A DNA stretch of 16,110 bases from CAYZEZ01 sp964477295 (lineage in GTDB: Bacteria; Bacteroidota; Bacteroidia; Bacteroidales; SM23-62): assembly GCA_964477295.1 (NCBI GenBank), contig CAYZEZ010000090.1, positions 1 through 16,110 on the forward strand. The letters run 5' to 3'. A program made the position numbers and the translations under genes. Shown here in pieces: positions 8,814-15,049 of the stretch. A model generated the notes under the pieces. That model saw only the letters and a program-made list of their open reading frames with translations, searched no databases and was not told the origin of the DNA. Position 1 is the stretch's first letter. Every line of letters starts with the position of its first letter.

Positions 8814-9551
8814 TCAGGTTTGCGGTTCCTGGTCAGGATAGTGCAATCCACATTCCTTATGTTCCTCATTTTCCCACCACCACCTTCCGGCACGCGGATC
8901 TTCACCTTTTTGAATTGGGCGGGTACAGGGTAAACAGCCAATGGAGGAATATCCTTTATCGTGCAATACATTATACGGGATATCATGCTCCCGAATGTAC
9001 TCCCATACCTGGTTTTCTGTCCAGTTAATCAATGGATTTAACCGGAGCAGGCCGTGTTTCTCGTCCCATTCAACCAGCTTGTTGTAAAATCTGGTAATTG
9101 TCTGGTCTTTTCTTAATCCGCAGATCCATACATCCATCCCTGTAAGAGCCCTTTTCAGTGGTTCATTCTTCCTGATGTGGCAACATAATTTCCGGTTGTC
9201 AACACTTTTGTAAAACAGGTTGATTCCTTTTTCCTTTACCATTTCCTGCACACTGTCATAATCAGGGAACATAGTTTCAATATTTACTCCATATTCTTCA
9301 ATCGTATGCTGTATCAGGTTATATGTTTCCTGGAAAAGCCTGCCCGTATCAAGAGTGATTATCCTTGTTCTATTATTAATTCCGGCAATCATCCTGGTTA
9401 TCACCTGGTCCTCAATTCCCATGCTGGTTGCCTGTACGATCCTGCCTTTGAACTCATCCAGAAAAAAGGCAAGTACCTGCTCAGCATCCTTTTCCGCCCA
9501 TTCCTGGTTCCAGGCATCAATTTTCTTCAATATTTTATCATCCGCTGTCAT
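8814..9551 (-). CDS. cysH: Assimilatory adenylylsulfate (APS/PAPS) reductase CysH
   Basis: The enzyme reduces activated sulfate to sulfite using thioredoxin or glutathione, in cytoplasmic assimilatory sulfate reduction. The 245-residue form starting at ATG 9551 contains the nucleotide-binding ATSMGIEDQV (41-50, matching the SFGAEDQ type loop), TLDTGRLFQET (66-76) and GLRKDQ (145-150). It has the paired cysteines C123-C124, the CxxC pair C206/C209, and the C-terminal KECGLH with catalytic Cys234. The CC...CxxC set ligates a 4Fe-4S cluster and is the hallmark of bacterial APS-type reductases, so APS is the more likely substrate than PAPS. An upstream in-frame TTG at 9605 would add 18 residues. 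I reject it because it falls inside the promoter (-33 region) and because GGGGAT precedes the ATG. No other cys genes lie in the window. Confidence 0.94.
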   Translation of the reverse strand: MTADDKILKKIDAWNQEWAEKDAEQVLAFFLDEFKGRIVQATSMGIEDQVITRMIAGINNRTRIITLDTGRLFQETYNLIQHTIEEYGVNIETMFPDYDSVQEMVKEKGINLFYKSVDNRKLCCHIRKNEPLKRALTGMDVWICGLRKDQTITRFYNKLVEWDEKHGLLRLNPLINWTENQVWEYIREHDIPYNVLHDKGYSSIGCLPCTRPIQKGEDPRAGRWWWENEEHKECGLHYPDQEPQT

Positions 9552-9576
9552 AGCTTTATCCCCACTTTTGAAACCG

Positions 9577-9606
9577 CAAAAATACTGAATTAATGAGAAC
9601 AACAAT
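9577..9606 (-). promoter_or_regulatory. cysH promoter
   Basis: Read on the minus strand, TATTTTTG (9584-9577) matches the Bacteroidota -7 box TAnnTTTG exactly. ATTG (9606-9603) lies 18 bases upstream as a three-of-four match to the -33 TTTG. The inferred transcription start is near 9570, about 20 bases before the ATG at 9551. Its position between nhaA and cysH means cysH can be transcribed separately from the genes upstream of it. Confidence 0.6.
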
Positions 9607-9621
9607 CAATAATGGCATTTT

Positions 9622-10959
9622 TCAGGAATGATTCGCTGCTGAAGGTTTTAATGTGAACCTCAGCAAAAGATAGGCTGAAATACCTGCAATCAGGGATCCC
9701 AGGATAATTCCAATTTTAGCCTGGGTCAGGACCTGCATGGATTCATGGAAGGCCAGGCTTGCAATAAAGAGCGACATTGTAAATCCTATTCCCCCTAACA
9801 GTCCAAGTCCGATAATATGTATCCAAAGGGTGTTGTCCGGGAGCACTGCCAGTTTAAGTTTTGTCCCCAACCAACTAAAACCTACTATACCAACCAGTTT
9901 CCCTATTAAAAGAGCTATGGCTAAGTTCATTGATAAAGCGGTTATAATTGGACCTTCTCCTCCACCCAGGAATATGCCTGCATTAGCAAGGGCAAAAACC
10001 GGCATTACAAAATAAGATACAAAACCATGCATACGATGTTCCAGACTCTGCAAAGGGCTCTGGACCAATTCTATGTACTGTTCCATACTATCAACCGAGG
10101 ATATCTGGTCTTTCGTTAAAACAACCTGGTCCTCACACTCATTTTCACAAAAAACATCAAGGTTTTGACGCATCAGCCTGCTGAAAGCCGGAACCCTAAT
10201 TTTTCTACCAACCGGAACAATAAGGGCAAGCAATACACCTGCAAAGGAGGGGTGAATTCCAGACTTAAGGAAATAGTACCAAACTGCCGAGCCCAATATG
10301 AAAAACACAAACCAGTTTCGCAATCCTGAATACATTAATATCCAAAGGAATGCATATATTCCCAAAGCAATCAGTATCATGCTCCAAAGTATCTGGCTAC
10401 TATAAAAGAAGGCAATAACAAGGACTGCACCCAGGTCATCGGCAATAGCAAAGGCTGTAAGGAATATTTTGAGAGAAACAGGTACACGTTTTCCCAGCAG
10501 GCTTAATATCCCGAGGGAGAATGCTATATCTGTAGCCATTGGTACCCCCCATCCTTCATGACCGGGTTGGTTCCCTTGAAGCAAAATAAAGATAAAAGCC
10601 GGGACCATCATCCCACCCACAGCCGCAAATAGGGGCAGTGATGCCTGCTTGAGTGAAGACAATTCACCGATCATCACCTCCCTTTTTATTTCGAGGCCCA
10701 CTACAAAAAAGAAAACACCCATCAATCCATCATTGATCCACAGGATAACTGGTTTCGACAATTTAAATAAAGATCCAACCTGGATGGTAAGGTCCCCGTT
10801 AATAAGATTGAAATAATGATCAGACCAACGGGAATTGGCCCAGATCATGGCCACGATGGTTGCTGTGATCAGCAATATCCCACTGGAGGCTTCAATGCTG
10901 AAGAACCTTTGAAAAGGTTGAATGATTGGCTTAAATACCTTTGTCTGATCCATATTCAT
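9622..10959 (-). CDS. nhaA: Na+/H+ antiporter NhaA
   Basis: NhaA exports Na+ (or Li+) in exchange for protons across the inner membrane and supports growth in salt and at high pH. The 445 residues contain about twelve hydrophobic helices. Recognisable family blocks are FFFVVGLEIKREVMIGEL (83-100), the helix IV stretch VPMATDIAFSLGILSLLGKRVP (139-160), and the paired aspartates D174/D175 in AIADDLGAV, the equivalents of the two cation-binding Asp residues of E. coli NhaA. GLLGGIGFTMSLFIA lies near the C-terminus. The protein is longer than E. coli NhaA (388 aa) mainly because of a hydrophilic loop around residues 255-310 containing CENECEDQVVL; longer forms like this are common outside Proteobacteria. 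There are two nearby in-frame ATGs (10959 and 10953). Upstream, 86 bp separate it from the nucleotidyltransferase gene. Confidence 0.95.
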   Translation of the reverse strand: MNMDQTKVFKPIIQPFQRFFSIEASSGILLITATIVAMIWANSRWSDHYFNLINGDLTIQVGSLFKLSKPVILWINDGLMGVFFFVVGLEIKREVMIGELSSLKQASLPLFAAVGGMMVPAFIFILLQGNQPGHEGWGVPMATDIAFSLGILSLLGKRVPVSLKIFLTAFAIADDLGAVLVIAFFYSSQILWSMILIALGIYAFLWILMYSGLRNWFVFFILGSAVWYYFLKSGIHPSFAGVLLALIVPVGRKIRVPAFSRLMRQNLDVFCENECEDQVVLTKDQISSVDSMEQYIELVQSPLQSLEHRMHGFVSYFVMPVFALANAGIFLGGGEGPIITALSMNLAIALLIGKLVGIVGFSWLGTKLKLAVLPDNTLWIHIIGLGLLGGIGFTMSLFIASLAFHESMQVLTQAKIGIILGSLIAGISAYLLLRFTLKPSAANHS

Positions 10960-11045
10960 AAGATATTTACATTTAAGGCAGTTTATTCCTGTTATTTACG
11001 AGGCACGCTTTATAGGTAATAACAATCATCTCCCGAAAAGGATCA

Positions 11046-11768
11046 TTAAGAGGTAAAAAAAGTTTCAGCCTCTTTGAAATTATTGTACCTGCCCAGATCG
11101 AACCAATAATCGTCATTGTGCACATGTCCACGAACTAAATGATCCCTGGCAAGATCAAGGTAGGATTTGGTTAAGGAAAATGGACTATCATGATTTACCA
11201 GGTTAAAAAACTCAGGCTGTATGACCTGTACACAACTGTTGCCATAGGAATAGGCTACCTGTTGTTCATCCTTGATATATATTTCTTCACCTGTCTCATT
11301 ATGTCTCCATCCGATCAGCCGGAGTTGGTCATTGAACAGCAGGGACCTGGAGGTTGGCCTGTCCTTTACAGCTAAGGTTACCAGACTGTCACTTTTCAAA
11401 TGACAATCTATCAATTCCCTGATATTCAGATTAGTATAGACATCCACATTATGAACCAGGAAGGGATTGCCATCATCCAGGAACCAGGCAGCGTGGGTTA
11501 TTGCACCGCCGGTATCCATTAAATGCCGTTTTTCATCTGAGATTACCACCCTTCCCCCATAATTTTTTTGTTCCCTGAGAAAATTGATTATCTGGTCAGG
11601 GTAATGGTGGACATTAACGATAATTGCCTCAATACCTGCATCCAGCAAGTTATTCACTACCCTGTGGAGTAAGGGTTCTTTATTAAACCTGACCAATGCT
11701 TTCGGGGTATGATCGGTCAGTGGTTTTAGCCGTGTTGCCAGGCCCGCTGCCAGTATCATTGCTTTCAT
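11046..11768 (-). CDS. MurU-like sugar-1-phosphate nucleotidyltransferase
   Basis: This is a 240-residue cytoplasmic enzyme of the NTP_transferase family. The N-terminus MKAMILAAGLATRLKPLTDHTPKAL carries the nucleotide-binding G-x-x-T/S-R-L-x-P-L-T-x-x-x-P-K signature. NVDVY with D109 is the likely metal-binding Asp, MDTGGAI (84-90) forms part of the base or sugar site, and YWFDLGRYNN near the C-terminus supplies the second acidic residue (D224). Length and motifs fit the compact MurU type, which makes UDP-MurNAc from MurNAc-1-phosphate and UTP in peptidoglycan recycling, better than the longer RmlA or GalU types. The sugar is not proven by sequence. The adjacent kinase gene supports an anomeric kinase / nucleotidyltransferase pair (AmgK-MurU or analogous). 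The ATG at 11768 is 12 bp after the stop codon of the mini-protein gene. Confidence 0.82.
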   Translation of the reverse strand: MKAMILAAGLATRLKPLTDHTPKALVRFNKEPLLHRVVNNLLDAGIEAIIVNVHHYPDQIINFLREQKNYGGRVVISDEKRHLMDTGGAITHAAWFLDDGNPFLVHNVDVYTNLNIRELIDCHLKSDSLVTLAVKDRPTSRSLLFNDQLRLIGWRHNETGEEIYIKDEQQVAYSYGNSCVQVIQPEFFNLVNHDSPFSLTKSYLDLARDHLVRGHVHNDDYWFDLGRYNNFKEAETFFTS

Positions 11769-11780
11769 TTCTATCTGTTG

Positions 11781-11912
11781 TCAGTTTTTGATCTTTGACG
11801 GTTTGCACACCCGGTCCTTTTTCTTCACCTCACCCCCACATTTTTTACAGATATATTTTGCATCTTTCTTCTTCTTTCCCTTCTTCCCGGATTCACATAA
11901 TGTTCTACTCAT
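11781..11912 (-). CDS. 43-aa basic cysteine-rich mini-protein (zinc-ribbon-like)
   Basis: This small open frame reads MSRTLCESGKKGKKKKDAKY, then ICKKCGGEVKKKDRVCKPSK, then IKN and TGA. It has four cysteines: C6, C22 and C25 in a CKKCGG knuckle, and C36. A CxxC-G knuckle plus a second Cys-containing element and 16 lysines is the look of a tiny zinc ribbon or nucleic-acid-binding protein; C6 and C36 are the only candidates for the remaining ligands. An A-rich stretch containing GGAAT precedes the ATG. The frame sits neatly between the kinase-fusion stop (17-bp gap) and the nucleotidyltransferase start (12-bp gap), on the same strand, which argues for a real gene that automated callers would tend to miss. 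Its function is unknown. RNA or ribosome association is only a guess from charge and Cys pattern. Confidence 0.72.
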   Translation of the reverse strand: MSRTLCESGKKGKKKKDAKYICKKCGGEVKKKDRVCKPSKIKN

Positions 11913-11929
11913 CTTTTTTATTCCAAATT

Positions 11930-13366
11930 CTATTCATTTCTCTTTAATTCTTTATGGAAAATATTTGGTTCAATTCCATGTTTATCTCTGATTAGCCGCG
12001 CTAATCTTTCCGCACAATAAACTGATCTATGCTGTCCTCCGGTACATCCTAAACTTATCATCAGGTGGTTAAATCCTCTTGAAAGGTAGTTACTAATGGA
12101 ATGGTCGATAATGGAATAAACATGGCTCAAAAAATCATTTACCTCTTCTTTCTCCTCCAAAAATTGAATTACCGGTCGATCCTTTCCTGTCAGATTTCTG
12201 AATTCCTCCGATTTTCCGGGATTGGGCAATGCCCTGCAATCAAATACAAAACCTCCTCCGTGGCCTGACATATCATGAGGCATTCCCTTTTTATATGAGA
12301 AACTATTTATTAAAACCTGGAGTGCGGAACTTTCTTCTGTATTACCCTGAAGGTCTTTTAATTTCAGTACATGATCAAGGCTTTTAATTGTCTCTGGAAC
12401 AGGCAATTTTAACAGGCCATTTGATAATAACCATTTAAGGTTCCTTATAGCAAAAGGATAACTTTTTAAGAATAGTGCCTTGTTTTCGACATACCCCCTT
12501 AAACCATAAGCTGCCAAGGCCTGAATGATACGGATAAAAACAAAATGATAATAATATTCTGCAAACTTATCTTTATCAATTTTTATTCTCCTGTTCACTT
12601 GGCTGAGATAATAAAAAAGGAGCTCTTCGCGCAGATCGGGGGGCAGGTCAGTTCTCGCTTCAAACAGGATAGAAGCTACGTCATATTGAAGAGGCCCCCT
12701 TCTTCCCCCCTGATAATCAATAAAATACAAGTTATCGTTATGGATCAGGATGTTGCGTGTCTGAAAATCCCTGTATAAAAAATAGTTATTTTCCTGGCTG
12801 GTGAGATGCTCGGCGAGCAGAATGAATTCCTCTTCAAGTTTCTGTTCGTTAAAAGGAATATTAAATAGTTTTAACACATAATACTTGAAATAGTACAGAT
12901 CCCATAAAACGGATTGTTTATCGAATGATGCACGAGGTACACAAACAGAAAGATCGAGGCCATCGAAACCATCCATCTGAAAACGTATAAGATGATCGAG
13001 TGCATTCCTGTAATGATTTTTAAGCGATCCCGGGAAAGTTCCTGATTTATCTCTGCCAGTGGTCTCATTGAAAAGAGTTTTATCTCCAAGGTCTTCCAGC
13101 AGGTAAACATTATTTTCCAGGTCTTCAAAATAAATTTCCGGAACATTCAGTCCCTTGTCCCGAAAATGTTTTGTGAAAGAAATAAAGGCAAGGTTCTCTG
13201 CAGGATGATCTGAATATACACCAATGACCTGCCGGCTATCCGTTATAAGCCGATAATACTCCCTTACTGATCCGGAAAGGGGAAGCTTTTGGATCTTCTC
13301 AGGATATTTTCCAATCCATTTGAAGCTGGCGTCACTTAGGGCCTTATTTATCTTCTTGTCGATCAC
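11930..13366 (-). CDS. APH-type sugar kinase fused to RapZ C-terminal domain
   Basis: This 478-residue protein has two parts. Residues about 25-320 are an aminoglycoside-phosphotransferase (APH/choline kinase-like) fold: catalytic loop YRDFQTRN (198-205, D200 and N205) and metal-binding FIDYQGG with D217. This is the fold of AmgK-type MurNAc/GlcNAc anomeric kinases; the usual loop His is Tyr198 here. Residues about 348-475 match the C-terminal domain of RapZ/YvcJ: SFSYKKGMPHD, FVFDCRALPNP (373-383) and the signature GCTGGQHRSVYCAERLA (440-456). In E. coli that domain binds glucosamine-6-phosphate and the small RNAs GlmY/GlmZ. The N-terminal P-loop ATPase half of RapZ is absent, replaced by the kinase. 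The start is GTG at 13366, with GGAAAG about 8 bases upstream and an in-frame stop just before. The tight spacing with a MurU-like gene suggests amino-sugar phosphorylation with sensing or feedback by the RapZ-type domain. Confidence 0.85.
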   Translation of the reverse strand: MIDKKINKALSDASFKWIGKYPEKIQKLPLSGSVREYYRLITDSRQVIGVYSDHPAENLAFISFTKHFRDKGLNVPEIYFEDLENNVYLLEDLGDKTLFNETTGRDKSGTFPGSLKNHYRNALDHLIRFQMDGFDGLDLSVCVPRASFDKQSVLWDLYYFKYYVLKLFNIPFNEQKLEEEFILLAEHLTSQENNYFLYRDFQTRNILIHNDNLYFIDYQGGRRGPLQYDVASILFEARTDLPPDLREELLFYYLSQVNRRIKIDKDKFAEYYYHFVFIRIIQALAAYGLRGYVENKALFLKSYPFAIRNLKWLLSNGLLKLPVPETIKSLDHVLKLKDLQGNTEESSALQVLINSFSYKKGMPHDMSGHGGGFVFDCRALPNPGKSEEFRNLTGKDRPVIQFLEEKEEVNDFLSHVYSIIDHSISNYLSRGFNHLMISLGCTGGQHRSVYCAERLARLIRDKHGIEPNIFHKELKRNE

Positions 13367-13385
13367 TATCGATACTTTCCAACTG

Positions 13386-13393
13386 CAAATTTA
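13386..13393 (-). promoter_or_regulatory. -7 promoter element for the kinase-RapZ_C operon
   Basis: On the minus strand, TAAATTTG exactly matches TAnnTTTG, followed by CAG. The inferred transcript start is near 13379, giving a very short leader before the GTG at 13366. No clear TTTG -33 box is seen at 19-21 bases upstream, which lowers confidence. Confidence 0.45.
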
Positions 13394-13479
13394 AACAAAT
13401 GATTTCATGTAATTTGAGATGATACTTTCACAATATAGTGAATGATTAAAAGTTCTTTTTGTATTTTCGCCAATTAAAA

Positions 13480-13494
13480 TACGATGATATCGTA
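13480..13494. promoter_or_regulatory. Small palindrome in the divergent intergenic region
   Basis: TACGAT (13480-13485), GAT, then ATCGTA (13489-13494) is a perfect 6-base inverted repeat with a 3-base centre. It lies between the divergent kinase operon and the 151-aa gene, just downstream of TATTTTCG, a one-mismatch -7 box at about 13472-13479. It could be an operator or a small 5' leader hairpin. AAGGAG followed by ATG at 13503 opens a 4-codon frame (MIFN), which may be chance. Confidence 0.3.
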
Positions 13495-13535
13495 AAAGGA
13501 GCATGATTTTCAATTGATTAAAAAAAATCGGAGGT

Positions 13536-13991
13536 ATGAAATTCGAAATATATAATCATGAAAGCCTGAATTTTGTCGAACTCAATACTACTGGAAATAA
13601 TTCTCAGTATATAAAGTGTGATCCGGAATCAAGATTCATCGACAGCTCTATATTCAATCTTTTTGCCGATAGCTTCGAAAAAGCAAACAGGCTTTATGAA
13701 TGTTACGGAGCAACAAAATATAATTCAAGGTATATTGTCCCTCTTCGTAACAGATTATTAATTAACCTGACCATCCTTCAGAAAATCCAGACCCTGGAAG
13801 AATTCCAGACTCATATCAATTCAAAGGTCCAGGGCAAAGAATTTCTGTTCGCACTGGTTGCCCATGACAAAAGCTGGACCGATCACTGGCACCTGTACCT
13901 TGAAAAGCTTCTCAAAATCAACCGTGAGATCCTGGAGATAGTGGATTTTTGCATTGATGAGGACCGGATACTCTGGGTGATAGGGTACTAG
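13536..13991 (+). CDS. Hypothetical protein, 151 aa, family not recognised
   Basis: I do not recognise this family. The product is soluble with no signal peptide or transmembrane helix. It begins with a probable beta-rich segment (MKFEIYNHESLNFVELN). A middle helical part follows with ADSFEKANRLYECYGATKYNSRYIVPLRNRLLINL (residues about 43-77). The second half is helical and rich in aromatic and histidine residues, including HDKSWTDHWHLYLEKLLKIN (109-128). It ends in DFCIDEDRILWVIGY. The H/D/W cluster could be structural; no known active-site motif is assigned. GGAGGT lies directly against the ATG (one-base spacing), too close for a standard Shine-Dalgarno role, so either initiation is unusual or the match is incidental. 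It is transcribed away from the kinase operon, and a hairpin at 14023-14042 follows it. Confidence 0.7.
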   Translation: MKFEIYNHESLNFVELNTTGNNSQYIKCDPESRFIDSSIFNLFADSFEKANRLYECYGATKYNSRYIVPLRNRLLINLTILQKIQTLEEFQTHINSKVQGKEFLFALVAHDKSWTDHWHLYLEKLLKINREILEIVDFCIDEDRILWVIGY

Positions 13992-14022
13992 GTTCCGGGT
14001 TCAATTGCCGTCTGCTTTAGCT

Positions 14023-14042
14023 GACTGCTGCTGTTGGCAGTC
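14023..14042 (+). terminator. Hairpin downstream of the 151-aa gene, possible terminator
   Basis: GACTGC (14023-14028) pairs with GCAGTC (14037-14042). Two inner G-T wobble pairs could extend the stem around a CTGT loop. It begins about 30 bases after the stop at 13991. There is no U-tract after the stem (CGAATAAAA follows), so it would be a weak or non-canonical terminator. Confidence 0.35.
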
Positions 14043-14049
14043 GAATAAA

Positions 14050-14257
14050 ATGTTAGATGCATTAATAGAAATAATTAAAAAAACTAAATAAAAAGAAATA
14101 TCAGATAGGGTATGGTTTAACGCTTGGTATTGTTATAGGGGTTGCTATTGGTGTAGCAATGGACAAATCAGCAATAGGAATTGCGATAGGAATTGCAATC
14201 GGTGTCATGTTTGATGCAAATCAAAAAAGGAAGCAGGATAGGTCTGGTGGAAGCTAA
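14050..14257 (+). pseudogene. Glycine-zipper mini-protein with disrupted 5' end
   Basis: The frame open from 14075 to TAA at 14255-14257 encodes LNKKKYQIGYGLTLGIVIGV, then AIGVAMDKSAIGIAIGIAIG, then VMFDANQKRKQDRSGGS. This is a hydrophobic segment with regular GxxxG-like spacing (glycine zipper), a short charged break and a basic C-terminal tail, typical of small membrane or membrane-associated zipper proteins. No ATG, GTG or TTG precedes the hydrophobic part in this frame; the only Met start is internal (14159, 32 residues). Upstream, ATG 14050 opens MLDALIEIIKKTK and stops at 14089-14091 in another frame. Removing one A from the seven-A run at 14077-14083 would join the two frames. So this is either a single-base frameshift (mutation or sequencing error), or a real mini-protein with an unrecognised start. 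Confidence 0.45.
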
Positions 14258-14359
14258 TGAATCCTTTTCGCAATATAATTTAAGTAAGCATCTTAGAATT
14301 CACTGAAGCGGACAAAAAAGGGAGGGCATGGTACTTCATTCAGCGTGAGGGTCAAATGC

Positions 14360-14441
14360 CAATTTTTCAAGTATGGTGCTGCTTTTTCAGCTTGAGCGTT
14401 TAGTAGCAATTTCTCAAGCCTGGTGCCGCTTTTTGCAGCTT
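14360..14441. repeat. Two-copy imperfect direct repeat
   Basis: CAATTTTTCAAGTATGGTGC (from 14360) and CAATTTCTCAAGCCTGGTGC (from 14407) begin two copies of a unit of about 34-35 bases, ending in GCTTTTT(G)CAGCTT, with four substitutions and one inserted G, at an offset of 47 bases. Each copy can form a small hairpin across its T-run (GCTG/CAGC in the first; GCCGC/GCAGC with one mismatch in the second). The repeats occupy the otherwise gene-free stretch between the glycine-zipper remnant and the methyltransferase-like gene. In the rest of 14258-14478 I see only short chance frames. Confidence 0.6.
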
Positions 14442-14478
14442 AGTTCCACCAATGGAACGACTCATAAAAGGGATAATA

Positions 14479-15000
14479 ATGAGTAAAGAATATCAAATAT
14501 TATTTCTTGTTTGCTTAATCTGCCATTTTTTCAGATCACTTTATGAAGTTTTGAAGTTTAAGAATAAAGCAACTCCTGCTAACAAATTTGTATTTAGCTT
14601 GATTTTTATCAACATGTGTTTGCTTTGGACGTCGTGGTTTATGATGTGTGAGGTAGATCCAGTAAAAATTTCAATCCCATTTTGGCTAAGAATTATTGGA
14701 TTAGTTTTATTTATCATTGGTATTTTTCTCTTTTTGTATACTATTGTTAAACTCAGGACTCTTGATAACTACCAAGGAGAGTTAGTTCAAGATGGCCTGT
14801 TTTCGATTACACGGCATCCGATGTACGTTGGATTTATTTTTTGGCTGGTAGGCTATTCACTATTCCAGCAGTCAAAATACACATTAATGACTTCGATAAT
14901 CTGGATATTGAATGTTTTATTTTGGAGATATATCGAAGAAAAACAACTTGGAAAAAAGTATTCGAATTTTGCTGAATATAAAAGGAAAACAGTCTTCTAA
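14479..15000 (+). CDS. Isoprenylcysteine-methyltransferase (ICMT/PEMT)-like membrane protein
   Basis: This is a 173-residue integral membrane protein with about four to five hydrophobic helices. The C-terminal half has the hallmark of the ICMT/PEMT/NnrU-like methyltransferase superfamily: LVQDGLFSITRHPMYVGFIF with RHPMYVG at 112-118, and then, after a helical hairpin, RYIEEKQLGKKYSNFAEYKRKT (150-171) with the Glu pair and spaced Tyr residues. These motifs bind S-adenosylmethionine in characterised relatives. The methyl acceptor is unknown, and prokaryotic members act on varied lipids or small molecules. I chose ATG 14479 (AAAAGGG about 10 bases upstream) over the earlier in-frame ATG 14452, whose extra nine residues (MERLIKGII) look unlike a family N-terminus. 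GC content is about 31% in four lines counted by hand (14461-14700), far below its downstream neighbour. Confidence 0.82.
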   Translation: MSKEYQILFLVCLICHFFRSLYEVLKFKNKATPANKFVFSLIFINMCLLWTSWFMMCEVDPVKISIPFWLRIIGLVLFIIGIFLFLYTIVKLRTLDNYQGELVQDGLFSITRHPMYVGFIFWLVGYSLFQQSKYTLMTSIIWILNVLFWRYIEEKQLGKKYSNFAEYKRKTVF

Positions 15001-15049
15001 CTCATGTCATTTGGGTATAGCAGTTACAACAAATAGCTAAAATTACATT

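Noticed and set aside
8792..9028. Plus-strand open frame over the 3' part of cysH
   Set aside because: It is antisense to a clearly conserved enzyme and its translation shows no coherent domain.
9306..9593. Two overlapping plus-strand frames
   Set aside because: They lie antisense to the N-terminal half of cysH and its promoter, with no family features.
11788..11991. Plus-strand Phe-rich frame
   Set aside because: It is the complement of the lysine-rich mini-protein and the end of the kinase fusion; the Phe runs simply mirror Lys codons.
13991..14008. GGTTCCGGGTTCAATTGCC, which resembles a tRNA T-arm (GGTTCAAT)
   Set aside because: No acceptor stem, D-arm or anticodon arm can be placed around it; it is probably chance.
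14075..14091. Programmed -1 ribosomal frameshift at the A7 run
   Set aside because: The shift needed to join the two frames is +1 (or a one-base deletion), not the -1 expected of a poly-A slippery site, and no downstream stimulatory structure is evident.
14281..15049. Possible integron-type cassette attachment sites around small genes of differing composition
   Set aside because: No GTTRRRY/RYYYAAC core pair or paired simple-site structure was found flanking the genes.
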